Positions 47,250-57,427 of a stretch of 64,000 bases of DNA are shown piece after piece; the first letter of the stretch is position 1, and every line of letters begins with the position of its first letter. Source of the DNA: Siderastrea siderea (Eukaryota; Cnidaria; Anthozoa; Scleractinia; Rhizangiidae). The position numbers and the translations under genes are program-made. The stretch covers positions 45,320,033-45,384,032 of the forward strand of contig OZ034967.1 of NCBI GenBank assembly GCA_964030785.1, written 5' to 3'. The notes beneath the pieces are model-generated. The model saw nothing but the letters and a program-made list of their open reading frames with translations, was not told the DNA's origin and searched no databases.

Positions 47250-47290
47250 CTAAGGAATCTAAAGATGTGGAAAAGAAATTTGAAAGAAAG

Positions 47291-50200
47291 TTGAAATTTA
47301 TTCCGTACAACGATTCCATTAGATCCATGAGAGCTTGCGCACGTCCCCTCTCAGCAGTATAAAGAGCTTCAGTAGTTTTGTTTTGTTCTAATTGAATCGT
47401 CCACAAAGCAGTGTATACTTCCCTGTATTTATTTCGAATATTGACTTTCCATTCATCTCTTGAACGAAGTTTATCTCTGATTTTATCAAACACTATAACA
47501 CTGGATTTATAAAAATGTTCCGTTTTACGCTGGTCACCGAGAGAGTGATAAACACTGCCGAGGTTACAGTAAGCAGCCCCTTCCCCAACCTTGTCCCCAG
47601 TGGCTTTGGCAATATTAAGATGTAGCTGATGATATTTCTGGGCGTTTTCGAAATCATCAAGGGCGTAATAGGCGCTGCCAAGTTCACAGTAAGCCACACC
47701 TTCTCCAGCCCTATCTTCAACGGCTTTGCTATTGCTAAGATATTGCTGGAAGTACTCCACTGCTTTCTTGAAATTGCCGAGCGAGTAGTATGTATGTCCA
47801 AGCCTACCGTACGCTATTCCTTCTGCACGCCTATCTCCAACGGATTTGGAAAAACTGAGATAACGCTTGTGATACTCCAAGGAATTTTCTAAATCACCAC
47901 GAAAGAGATAGGCAGCGCCTAGGTCACAGTAAGCTCCAGCCTCATCAACTCTACTTCCGGTTTTTTTGGCAATACCAAGCTGTAGCTCGTGAAATTCCAA
48001 GGCCTTTTTGAAATCACCCAGAGAGTGATGAGAACGTCCAATGTTACCATAAGCCACTCCTTCACTAGACTTATCTCCGATGGTTTTGGCAACATCAAGC
48101 TGTGCGTGGTGGTACTCTAGAGCTTTTGCGAAATTACTCAGGGAGTGATAGACAGCGCCAAGGTTACCATACGCTTTCCCTTCTCCAGCCTTATCTCCGA
48201 TAGCTTTGGTAATACCAAGATGTAGCTGGTGGTATTCCAGGGCTTTTTTGAAATCACCGACAGACTGATGAGAACGGCCAAGGTTACAGTACGCCGCTCC
48301 TTCTCCAGCCTTATCTCCGATGGCTTTAGTAATATCGAGATGTAACTGATGGTATTCCAGGGCTTTTATGAAATCACTGAGAGAGTGATGAGAACGGCCA
48401 AGGTTACAGTACGCCGCTCCTTCTCCAGCTTTATCTCCGATGGCTTTAGTAATATCGAGATGTAACTGATGGTATTCCAGGGCTTTTTTGGAATCACCGA
48501 GAGACTGATGAGAACAACCAAGGTTACCGTATGCTGCTCCCTCTCCAGCTTTATCTCCGATGGCTTTGGTAATATCGAGATGTAGCTGGTGGTATTCCAG
48601 GGCTTTTTTGAAATCACCTAGAGACTGGTGAGAACAGCCAAGGTTACCGTACGCTGCTCCCTCTCCAGCCTTATCTCCGATGGCTTTGGTAATATCGAGA
48701 TGTAACTGATGGTATTCCAGGGCTTTTTTGAAATCACCGACAGACTGATGAGTACGGCCAAGGTTACAGTACGCCGCTGCCTCTCCAGCTTTATCTCCGA
48801 TGGCTTTGGTAATATCGAGATGTAACTGATGGTAATCTAGAGCTTTTTGGTAATCGCCGAGTGAGTGGTAAGCAATTCCTAGGTTAGCGTACGCTTTTCC
48901 CTCGCCATTTCTATCTCCTACGTCTTTGGCAATGCGAAGATGTCGCTGGTGGTATTCCAGGGCTTTTCTAAAGTCACCGAGAGACTGATAAGAACGTCCA
49001 AAGTTAGCGTACGCCACTGCCTCACCAGCGTTATCTCCAGTAGCTTTAGCAATACTGAGATGTAGCTGATGGTAATCCAGGGCCTGTTTGAAATCACCAT
49101 GAGAGTGAGAGACAGCGCCAAGGCCAGCGTAAGCCTTCCCTTCGCCTTCTCTATTTCCTACGTCTTTACAAATACGAAGATACAGCTCATAGTATTCCAG
49201 AGCTTTTCTGAAATCACTGAGAGCGTGATGAGAACGGCCAAGGTTACAGTACGCCGCTCCCTCTCCAGCCTTATCTCCGATAGCTTTGGTAATACCGAGA
49301 TGTAGATGGTGGTATTCCAGGGCTTTTTTGAAATCACCGAGAGACTGATGAGAATGGCCAAGGTTACCGTACGCTGCTGCCTCTCCAGCCTTATCTCCTA
49401 TGGCTTTGGTAATATCGAGATGTAACTGATGGTAATCTAGAGCTTTTTGGTAATCGCCGAGTGAGTGGCAAGCAATTCCTAGGTTAGCGTACGCCTTTCC
49501 CTCGCCATTCCTATCTCCTACGTCTTTGGCAATGCGAAGATGTAGCTGGTGGTATTCCAGGACTGTTTTGAAATCACCATGAGAGTAAGAGACAGCACCA
49601 AGCCCCGCGTAAGCCTTCCCTTCGCCATCTCTATTTCCTACGTCTTTACAAATACGAAGATACAGCTCATAGCATTCCAGGGCCTTTTTGAAATCTCCGA
49701 GAGAGTGATAGGAGCTGCCAAGATTACAGTACGCTGCTCCTTCACCAGCTTTATCTCCTGTGTCTTTGGTAATGCTGAGATGAAGGTGATAGTTCTCCAG
49801 GGCTTTCTTGAAATCCCCAGCCGCATAATGAGCAATGCCAAGGCAAACGTACGCCTGTCCTTCTACAGCTATAGCTCCGATGTCTTTAGCAATGCTAAGG
49901 CAAAGCTGGTGACACTCAAGGGCTTTTTGGAAGTCACTAAGAGAGTAGTAGGATATCCCGACGTTAGCATCTGCCTTGCCTTCCCCAAATTTATCTCCAG
50001 TGTCCCTTGCAATAGCAAGATGTAGCCGATGATACTCCAGGGCTTTCTTGAAATCACCAACCGCATTATAAGTAATGCCAAGGTGACCGTACGCTTTTCC
50101 TTCTTGAGCTCTAGCTCCGGTTTCTTTGGCTCTGCTAAGATGTAGCTGGTGGTACTGTAAAGCCTGTTTGAAATCACCGAGAGAGTAATAAGCAATACCA

Positions 50201-50877
50201 AGGTTGCCGTAGGCTTTTCCCTCCCCATCTCTATCTCCCACGCTTCTGGCAATGCTAAGATGCATCTGGTAATATTCATGCGCTTTTTTTATATCACCAA
50301 GAGACTGGAAAGCGATACCAATGTTAGCATTAGCACTCACTTCTTCATTTCTATCGCAGACGGCTTGGGCAGCACTAAGTCCTAGCTGGTGGTACTCCAG
50401 CGCTCTTTCGAAATCCCCCAGGAAGTGATATATGTTGCCAAGAGTACCGTACACCTTTCCTTCAAGGGCTTTATCTCCGACTGCTCTGCTAATATTGAGG
50501 CCTAGCTGAGAGTATTCTAGAGCTTTCTTATGATCACTTAGAGATAGACAAGCACGACCAAGGACTTCAAACGCCCTTCCTTCGATACGTCTATCTCCAA
50601 CAGCTTTTGAGACGCTAAGACCTAACTGTGCGAACCCAAAGGCTTTCTCGAAATCACCGATATAGTAATAAGCCAAGGCAAGATCCAAGTACGCACCTCC
50701 TTCCCTTTTCCTGTCTTTCGCGTCTTTTGCAACGTAAAGATTTAGGTGGTAGTAATGTATGGCATTTTTGAAATTTCCTTGATCGAAATATTTCTTGCCA
50801 AGATTGCCATAAGCATGTCCTTGTTTTCCCGTCTCGTGTTCTTGCATTTTGAAGTTTGTTCCTTTCCCGTGGGTTTT
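47291..50877 (-). CDS. TPR-CHAT protein: TPR array part of long exon
   Basis: About 1195 residues precede the LINE insertion. After a short lead (KTHGKGTNFKMQEHETGKQG) come roughly 27 TPR units of 40 residues, consensus GxAYGNLGxxxxSLGDFKKA with LEYHQLHLxIAKxxGDKAGE (TPR_12/Kinesin-light-chain type), forming a superhelical binding surface. The end, EWKVNIRNKYREVYTALW and GRAQALMDLMES, is the usual linker to CHAT. The exon probably starts at acceptor CATCCCCAG (50,878-50,886), which joins in phase 0 to the exon at 53,705. The internal ATG at 50,847 is an alternative start. With the LINE and one 12-bp duplication removed, 47,291-50,877 plus 41,392-42,565 is 4761 nt, exactly 1587 codons, open throughout. 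As it stands, the frame ends inside the LINE at 47,206, so this allele would give a protease-less TPR protein. Confidence 0.88.
48130..49560. repeat. 120-bp coding tandem repeats, near-identical units
   Basis: Units of 120 bp encoding one TPR each are near-identical here, for example TTATCTCCGATGGCTTTGGT recurs every 120 bp. Higher-order blocks of several units containing YELYLRICKDVGN, then KAYAGLGAVS, then KALDYHQLHLDITKAIGDKA, are repeated. This points to recent unequal exchange within the array. Confidence 0.85.
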
Positions 50878-51276
50878 CTGGGGATGTTAAATGAATGTTG
50901 GTTACAGCTCGTCTATAAATGGGGCGTGCGAATTTACTTGATACATGTAGCATTAAGAAATTGTAATCCAAATGAAGTAACCTTATTCAGACATGCGCGG
51001 AACTGAGTGAAATCTTCCCACACTGATTTAATACATTTACTAGAGAAGAAATTGGTTTGGCATGTTTATAAAATTCGATGTTGTCCTGACAACCATATCT
51101 CGACAGGCAATATAGCCAGATTCATAAAGGTAATTTCTTCAGTAGACATAGCAACGCTTAACACCATTCCCACGTAAAGCCCACAAACGAATACTATGAA
51201 TTTTTATTGTTTACGTTTCAAAGGAGCAAAATTTAAATTTTTATTGAATTAAGAATATGCGGGCCATGAGTGCTGC

Positions 51277-53601
51277 CAGGAGCCATAATCGGGGATGGAG
51301 ACCGTAACTAAGTGCCATTTTCAGTAGTGGTGTTGGCCCCATCGGAAAAAGACAAATGTGCTATTTTTAGAAAAAATTGCGCCATCGCGCGTGACACACG
51401 TGCGTATGTGTTGCGAGGACTCCGCGCAGAGAAAACCAAACAAAATGGCGTCGGAAATTACCTTCGTTGGAGATGAATAAATCCAATTTCTGTCATCAGT
51501 GTCACTTTCTAATTTGAGGCAAACCCTTGGGGAGAATTTCTGGATAGTGACTCTGGATATGAGGATTATACAAGCGATTCCGATGATGGCAGTGAGAATA
51601 CTTTAGAAAAATCCTGTGGCGAAGATGTGTCGCACATGTCGGACGAGGATTTCCCCGTTAGACGGAAGAAACGTTTTACAGGCAAAAAAGGCGTCGAACT
51701 ACGAAAAAATCAGTTGAAGGCGAATCAGGCAGGAAAAGGGAAAATACATCTCGAAAATATATTTCCTCTGAAGACGTACAGAGATTGAAGGGCAGCCACA
51801 AAGACTGTAAAATGATTTTCCAAGCACGTTGTGAAGAAAAGTAACGCACTGATAAATCGCTGTCACTTTTTCCACTGCAAGAAAAATAGTAACATATATT
51901 CAAATACCGAATCAGTAAAGAAAACTTTTGTCAAGATTTCTCAGCGTATGTTTTCTGAAATAATGCCCGCCTTTGCCGAAATGTTTATAATGAAGACAAA
52001 GAATAGTGAAAAGCGCACTTTGTTTTCAAGCAAATGCTCTCGCGGTGCGATATCAATCGTCGACAAAATAGAGAACTGGAAAAACACTAAGAAAAAAACT
52101 ACTTCCATCGATGAGAAGGAGAAAGATGAAGTGAAACTTCATGCTGCCCTAGGCCTAGTACTGAATATTACTTTCTGGGAAATTTACGAACCTAGAAGGG
52201 ATACATAGCGCAGTGGACGTGGCAAGGGTTTCAACTACAGAGTGAGCTTAATTTTTTTTCTCCGCCCGCAACCCGGCGAGAAAAATCAATTTGTATCGAA
52301 GCAAAGTTGAGGAGAAATTACAACTGAACGTCACTGAGACACAAATCTAAGTTGTCTCAGAGTACTTGATTTCTTAGGACGAAAAGAAACCGTAGAAATA
52401 GAATTTTAAGTATTTAGCGCTGTGTTTACAATTTCTTTCATCGTCAAGTCAATCACTTGTTCTTAAAATTTCACGAACAGTAGGTTTTATACGGAAGGCT
52501 TTGACTCCGAAATATCGAGACAAGACAAAATAAAGCACGGTAAAATGGGAGAGAAGCATTTAATAAACATTGTCACACTTTTTATGGTGAGTCAGTACAA
52601 AAATCATGCAGCAGTCTGAACAACAAGCATTGAACAAATTCAGTACCAGAAAAGGCGACATTTTTTGGCTATACCACGCAAAATTGACACTGGCTTACCT
52701 GTACTCGTTGTGGCTCTATCTGTGTTCCCTTGAGCAGCTCCAGACATTTAGACACAAGTCCGATGCCATTTAAAATACGTTGAATCGCTTTCACAGTTGT
52801 TTGAGTGTTATTTTTACCATTCCGGCAGCGGGCTCTAAACTGAGAACAACTGCGTTTTGTGGTTTGCGTTTAAAAAGTAAGATGGTGAATTCTAATGTTC
52901 CTCACCTCCGTAGTCTTGTTTCAGTCAGCTACATAGAAATTATCGTTCAAGTTTAATTATTAATTCTGTCTTCAGTTGGATCAAACAAACACATGATGGC
53001 TCTGTTGTCAGCGTTGTGCGAACGGAGCGATTTCAAACTCGTTCATTTGAACTCCCGCAGCCATAACGGTGAGATCGAACAGCTTCAATCCGCTTTGAAC
53101 GACGATTGCAACAATTTTCAGGAAAAATCAAACGCGTACCACATTTCAGAGCCCATAATTGGAAGACTTTTCCCAAACCTTGTGCTTGTACGTTCATTTC
53201 GGAGCAGTTTCATTGTTTCATTCAGCTCCGCAAAGAAACGCTGCAACACTTCGCAAGGTTTCGGCGCCTTTTTCGGTCAGTCATGTGATCGCGATCGATT
53301 CTTGCTCCTTTTTATCTCGAAGTTTCTCTCTCTTTTTTTCTCTTTCTTGATTTTATAGCAATTAGTGATTGCGTTTTTAATAATTAAAACAATTATGTAC
53401 TCGGGCATACTGGATATCAAATAATTATAACCATCTTGGTCATATCCAGCACGCCCTTGTTGTACGCAAATTGGCGTGTAGCCACGCGCGTTTATGACGT
53501 TGAGGGTGGCGCAATTTTTTCTAAAGATAGCACATTTGTCTTTTTTGATGGGGCTGCGTGGACCCCGCGCTTACGGTCTCCGTCCCCGATTATGGCTCCT
53601 G
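51277..53601. mobile_element. DNA transposon, 2.3 kb, 7-bp TSD, in TPR-CHAT intron
   Basis: Long terminal inverted repeats of about 150-180 bp begin CAGGAGCCATAATCGGGG and include AAAAGACAAATGTGCTAT and AAAAAATTGCGCCA on both sides. GTGCTGC lies outside both ends (51,270-51,276 and 53,602-53,608). CA...TG termini with a 7-bp duplication would fit the P superfamily, but no THAP or P-type transposase is visible, so I leave the class open. The interior has a plus-strand coding-like remnant at 51,446-52,208. Confidence 0.7.
51446..52208 (+). pseudogene. Broken ORF inside the 2.3-kb transposon
   Basis: ATGGCGTCGGAAATTACC (51,446) starts a short frame that stops after 11 codons. An acidic stretch follows (LDSDSGYEDYTSDSDDGSE, then SHMSDEDFPVRRKKRFTGKK) and then a 125-codon open segment (51,831-52,208) rich in Lys. 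The acidic-then-basic layout is common at the N-terminus of transposon proteins. I do not recognise a family. Stops near 51,786 and 51,810 show that it is decayed. Confidence 0.4.
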
Positions 53602-53704
53602 GTGCTGCATGTTTTCTACAAATATTTCGTGCAATAGTTGCAAAAAACCACATTCACCAACTGAATCGTTAAATTGTACTGCTTATTGAAAAAAAATATT
53701 GTAC

Positions 53705-53818
53705 CTTGTCACTCAAAGTTCCACTTTCTAAATTGCTCACAACTTTTTCCCCGCATGTGTCTTTTGTCTTCAGCGAGATATTCTTGAGTTCCATCAACGT
53801 CGTGTTTTTCTTATCAGT
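53705..53818 (-). CDS. TPR-CHAT gene, exon 5
   Basis: 38 codons (TDKKNTTLMEL, then ISLKTKDTCGEKV, ending GTLSDK) form the helix following the TTC4-like TPR head. It is bounded by acceptor TTTGGAAAG and donor AAG|GTAC, phase 0 at both ends. It continues ITWCDEGLT of exon 4, as in TTC4, where WCDEGL is followed by a Lys-rich helix. Confidence 0.6.
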
Positions 53819-54825
53819 CTTTCCAAAGTTAAGATGTGCAACGTAAGTAAAAAAAAGCAAATACGTAAGATGGTACATAGAAAGCAGACGCCAGGTAAAT
53901 TAATGGTCTACTTAGAAGTACATTGTTGTGACATCATGTGAAAGGTTTTGTAGAGATGACGGTATGACAGCTAAAAATACTCTACGTTTAACTTTTGAAA
54001 CAAAAATAAATTGTCTGTGATCACCATTTCCCTAGCAGAAACAATTGGTCATAGCTTATAAGGAAAACCGGGGTTCATTGTGGGAACTCGTGAACTTTTC
54101 AATTTTTTTTTCTAGACTGAAAACAATTTTAACTCCTTCAGGTGATGGTCGTCTTGTGTCATAACATCTAAATATTTGTTAATTAAGTAAGTTTCAAGAA
54201 TGAAGTAGGATTTAGGTTCTCACATACTGCTGACATGCCCGTGATGAATGCTGGTTTTACCCGAGATGCTATTCCGCCAATTGGCAGCAACTTCCTTCGA
54301 TATCAGCTAACCCAGGTTTTACTGCTGGTGTGCCTCCGTTTCTACCGGCAAAATTCCGACGAAATTCGTTTATGAGAATATCGCCAATGGTCCCAACTGA
54401 CTAGCGGTAATGTGAATGCTTAAAGTATCCTACAATTCGTTCGATTTATATTGTCATTTGCTTGCCTTACTTTAAGTGACTTGCTGTGTCAGTGGCACAT
54501 CACCGAATACATGTGATCAACGGAGGGCTCACCTGGGATAAAATGCCCCAGCTACCGCCGATGTTATCGCAGGCACACTGCGAGAGATTAAGATAATGAC
54601 AATGTGGTTGGTATTAAAAGAAGAAGAACGACGTATCATGCGATTAGAGCCCTTGACGTAAAAAAATGCCTTTTCCACTTTTTGAAGCATCTTCCTACCT
54701 GCGGGCCAAAGTTTCCCGACCACATTTAGCATTGTATTAAACGGGCTCAAATTTAAGAATTCACAAAGTATATAGGGTTTTCGTAGTAACTTTAGGGAGA
54801 TCATAAATATCAGTGAAAAGGATAC

Positions 54826-54893
54826 AGTTAATCCCTCATCGCACCAAGTGATAGCTTCTTCAAACAGATCCAGCTTCACACAGGCACTTGCTC
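54826..54893 (-). CDS. TPR-CHAT gene, exon 4
   Basis: 68 nt encode GASACVKLDLFEEAITWCDE and GLT, the last TPR helix pair of the head. The acceptor is GTTCGTTTAG and the donor ACT|GTATCC. It enters in phase 1 and leaves in phase 0. The motif WCDEGL is characteristic of TTC4-type TPR domains. Confidence 0.68.
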
Positions 54894-55316
54894 CTAAACG
54901 AACACGATAACGTGAGTCAAGTTATACTAGTTACCTTATTTACTGTCTTTCGTGGGGCTCTTCAGCAAGGTTCAAAAGAGTTTTTGGTTTCCGAGTTTCA
55001 TGCAGCATCTTCTCGGTGGATGCAACGGGCACAACAAATAGGTTGATCGTTGTTTACTTCGGCAATCCTTAATCTCTACATCATGATAATAACGAAAAAT
55101 ACGATAAATGGAAAGAAAGAGTCACAATAAGCTTAAAGGTGCATTGTAGCAGATATGAGAGGAAAATGTTGAAAACTGAAAGAGGCAGATCAAATTTGAG
55201 AGGAAAATGTTTACAATTGAAAGAGACCAAATTTATAGACTTAAATAAGTATCGCTATGTGGCAAATTTGCCAACCTACAGTATGTTAACCTTACTGTTA
55301 AACGTACAAATTTTAC

Positions 55317-55400
55317 CTCTTTCTATTGCCTTCATGTAGGACTGTGATGATTGGAATTTTTTGGCGGACTTTGCATCACTCAAGGCAGCATGATAATCCT
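55317..55400 (-). CDS. TPR-CHAT gene, exon 3
   Basis: 84 nt encode EDYHAALSDAKSAKKF and SSQSYMKAIER, the middle TPR of the head. It is bounded by CTTTTCACAG and GAG|GTAAAA. Phase 1 on both sides matches exons 2 and 4. Confidence 0.68.
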
Positions 55401-55513
55401 CTGTGAAAAGCATGGGATTATTTAGACAAGGCCAGGAAAAATGCGGTGGTTCACAATTTATAAAAGGAATGAAACAAAAGAGACCTTAATAACACTGAAA
55501 AATTAATCCGTAC

Positions 55514-55675
55514 CCAATTGGAAATGAGCTGTTGCTCTGTTTGTCAACAGCAAGGCGTTAAGGCTTGCATCCTCACAACTGGCTTTGATGCCTTCAGAAT
55601 AGCACTCAATGGCGTTGACGTATTCTTTTTTTCTGTACTCACTGTCACCATTTTTATTATGCTCTTCCGCAATTG
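55514..55675 (-). CDS. TPR-CHAT gene, exon 2 (first head TPR)
   Basis: 162 nt encode AIAEEHNKNGDSEYRKKEYV, NAIECYSEGIKASCEDASLN and ALLLTNRATAHFQLG, a classic TPR pair of the TTC4/STI1 type. Such heads can bind chaperone C-termini, but the clamp residues were not tested. The acceptor is TTTGTTTTCTTCAG and the donor TGG|GTACGG, phase 1. Confidence 0.75.
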
Positions 55676-57055
55676 CTGAAGAAAACAAAGTAAAAAGTAG
55701 TATTCAATTTGGATACCCGACACCACTGATTGATCTGTACCATGTAGTAGCGGGCCCGAAGTAGACCCCTTCTTTTCGTAGACCGTTGGTTTTGAATAAT
55801 GTTGAGTTAGCTTAAAATTCTATTTATGAAATAAATCGATAACTTCACTTAGTGTATTTGCAATACGTCATTAAGCAATTTTCTTCCAGAGCTTTGGTTT
55901 AGCCTACACTAAACTTCTTGAGTGCGTGAAGTCACTGCGCAAGTGCAGTTACCTCAAAAGATTGTTCCGGACTCCCGGTATTCCAAACGTCTTTCAATCG
56001 AGACGAGGGGAGATATCAAATACTGGGGTCTGGAACAAGCTCTGCTATAAGCTTTAATTTACTGTACAATTTTCAAAGTTTAAATCGTCTGTATTATTAT
56101 TATAAATGAACAGAAGAGTATTTACAATATTCTGCCTGTTTAAATTCACTTGCATAACTAATAAAGTCATGGTTTGTAATTCAGAATGAACGATATTGTT
56201 TATGCTTAGAATAAGAATAGCCTTTTAAAGTAATGTGGACAAGCACATAAGAACGCATTTCCAGGAATATTTACTTCTAGATTGAAGGTCAATGTCCAAA
56301 AATCATAAAAGAACTTCAATTTATTTGTCCATGGCAAACTAATTACTTTTCAGATACAAAATCTAGCGTGTACTATAGTTAACCTTGCATAACTTTCTAA
56401 TTGTTTTTTTATTTTTATTTTGACTCGTTTGTTTTTAATCATTATTTTATTTTTATTTTCCGAGAAAAGGCCCTTACAGGTTCTTATTTGTTAGGGAAAA
56501 GTGCTTGCATGTTGCTCTAGGTCCTCTCTTTAATGTGTTAACCGACAAAAGGTGCTTTAGTTTTCCTTTTTTTTTTTACTGTGCTTGCATTGTCAGGATA
56601 TTCCTTCCCGAGAGCGCCTAGCTAGGTTCTAAACGAAATAAAAATTATCGAGAAACGAACGATGTTCAAGTGAAAGTAAAGCTTTGTATGAAACTTTCAC
56701 TTAAAATGATCGCACTTCAGGAAGACGACGAAGTTATAGAAGTTACGAGCCAAATAAACAGCACCGAGGGAAAGTATTGCTCGTTAGAAAGCACTTAAAT
56801 GGTCACATTTGAGGATTTCAACCGCAGACTCAAACGATGGAATCACCTTGTCATATCATCAGTCATTATCGATTTCTACCGGCAATCGATAACAATCAAA
56901 GTGGGAGCATTTTTCATCGATTCTAACCGATTGCGCCGAAAACGGTTGACAGCAACAGTCGATTTCAGTATTTCCATTGTTATGAGTCATGCATCGATTT
57001 ATCATGTGGCTACCCCTGAAGTGAAATGATTTCACGTATTAAAGCTTTTTCATAC

Positions 57056-57146
57056 CTTTTGCTGTCTGATCGTTAGACCCCGGTGTTCTATCAGCAGGAT
57101 CTGTGACGTCGCTCCTACTTAAAGCTTCCAGTAACGTACTTTCCAT
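57056..57146 (-). CDS. TPR-CHAT gene, exon 1 with start codon
   Basis: 91 nt run from ATG (57,146) to donor AAAAG|GTATG: MESTLLEALSRSDVTDPADR then TPGSNDQTAK plus one base. That base plus CA from exon 2 makes the next Ala codon. The frame is open upstream to 57,305, but this ATG, after CAGTTCTA, gives the natural short acidic N-terminus. Summed with exons 2-5 and the repaired long exon, the coding length is 5280 nt (1759 residues), with every junction in phase. That is good support for one gene from 57.15 to 41.39 kb. Confidence 0.62.
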
Positions 57147-57344
57147 TAGAACTGAGATGATTCTGAGTCGTCCTGTTGAATTGTGGCTAATTCTCTGAGT
57201 CAATGACTGGATGGAAATCGCGAAAGCATTTAAAGTGGTATATTTAAAATCCGTGCCTTGATACTGGGCAATATTTCGATTACCGTAGATCGAAGCGAAC
57301 AACAACGAACTCAGTAAACATGAAGTCCTTCACTCGGCACGAGA

Positions 57345-57417
57345 GTCCCAGTAGCTCAGTGGTAAGAGCGCCCGCCCAGTGTACGGGAGGTCATGGGTTC
57401 GATTCCCGTCTGAGAAT
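57345..57417 (+). tRNA. tRNA-Thr(AGT)-like sequence, possibly pseudogene
   Basis: The A box (TAGCTCAGTGGTAAGAGCG) and B box (GGTTCGATTCC) are good. The D, anticodon and T stems can form, and the layout matches tRNA-Thr(AGT). Defects are two mismatches in the acceptor stem, C instead of T at position 33 and a C-A pair closing the anticodon loop. A T6 Pol III terminator follows at 57,422-57,427. It could be a decayed tRNA or a tRNA-derived SINE head. Confidence 0.5.
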
Positions 57418-57427
57418 CAGATTTTTT

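Larger units (their letters stand above)
42578..47290 (-). mobile_element. L1-type LINE, 4.7 kb, 5'-truncated, inserted in the TPR-CHAT exon
   Basis: The element is bounded by a perfect 12-bp target-site duplication, TTGAAATTTATT on plus (42,566-42,577 and 47,291-47,302). On the minus strand it has an ORF1 C-terminal remnant, a 450-bp inter-ORF region, an intact ORF2, a 3' UTR with AATAAA (about 42,619-42,624) and an impure poly-A tail (42,578-42,605). The first 60 bp contain a 19-bp inverted repeat of its own ORF1 sequence, suggesting a small 5' inversion. The intact ORF2 and perfect duplication indicate recent insertion. Confidence 0.92.

Noticed and set aside
47206..47290. C-terminal tail FSTSLDSLDLKMWKRFSRW of the TPR frame
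   Set aside because: It is read-through into the LINE 5' end, not part of the gene.
48130..49560. Regular 120-bp repeats as a CRISPR-like or satellite array
   Set aside because: Every unit encodes one 40-residue TPR in the same open frame; this is a protein repeat.
54529..54879. 116-codon minus frame as a separate gene
   Set aside because: Only its first 18 codons (exon 4) are coding; the rest is intron read-through past the donor.
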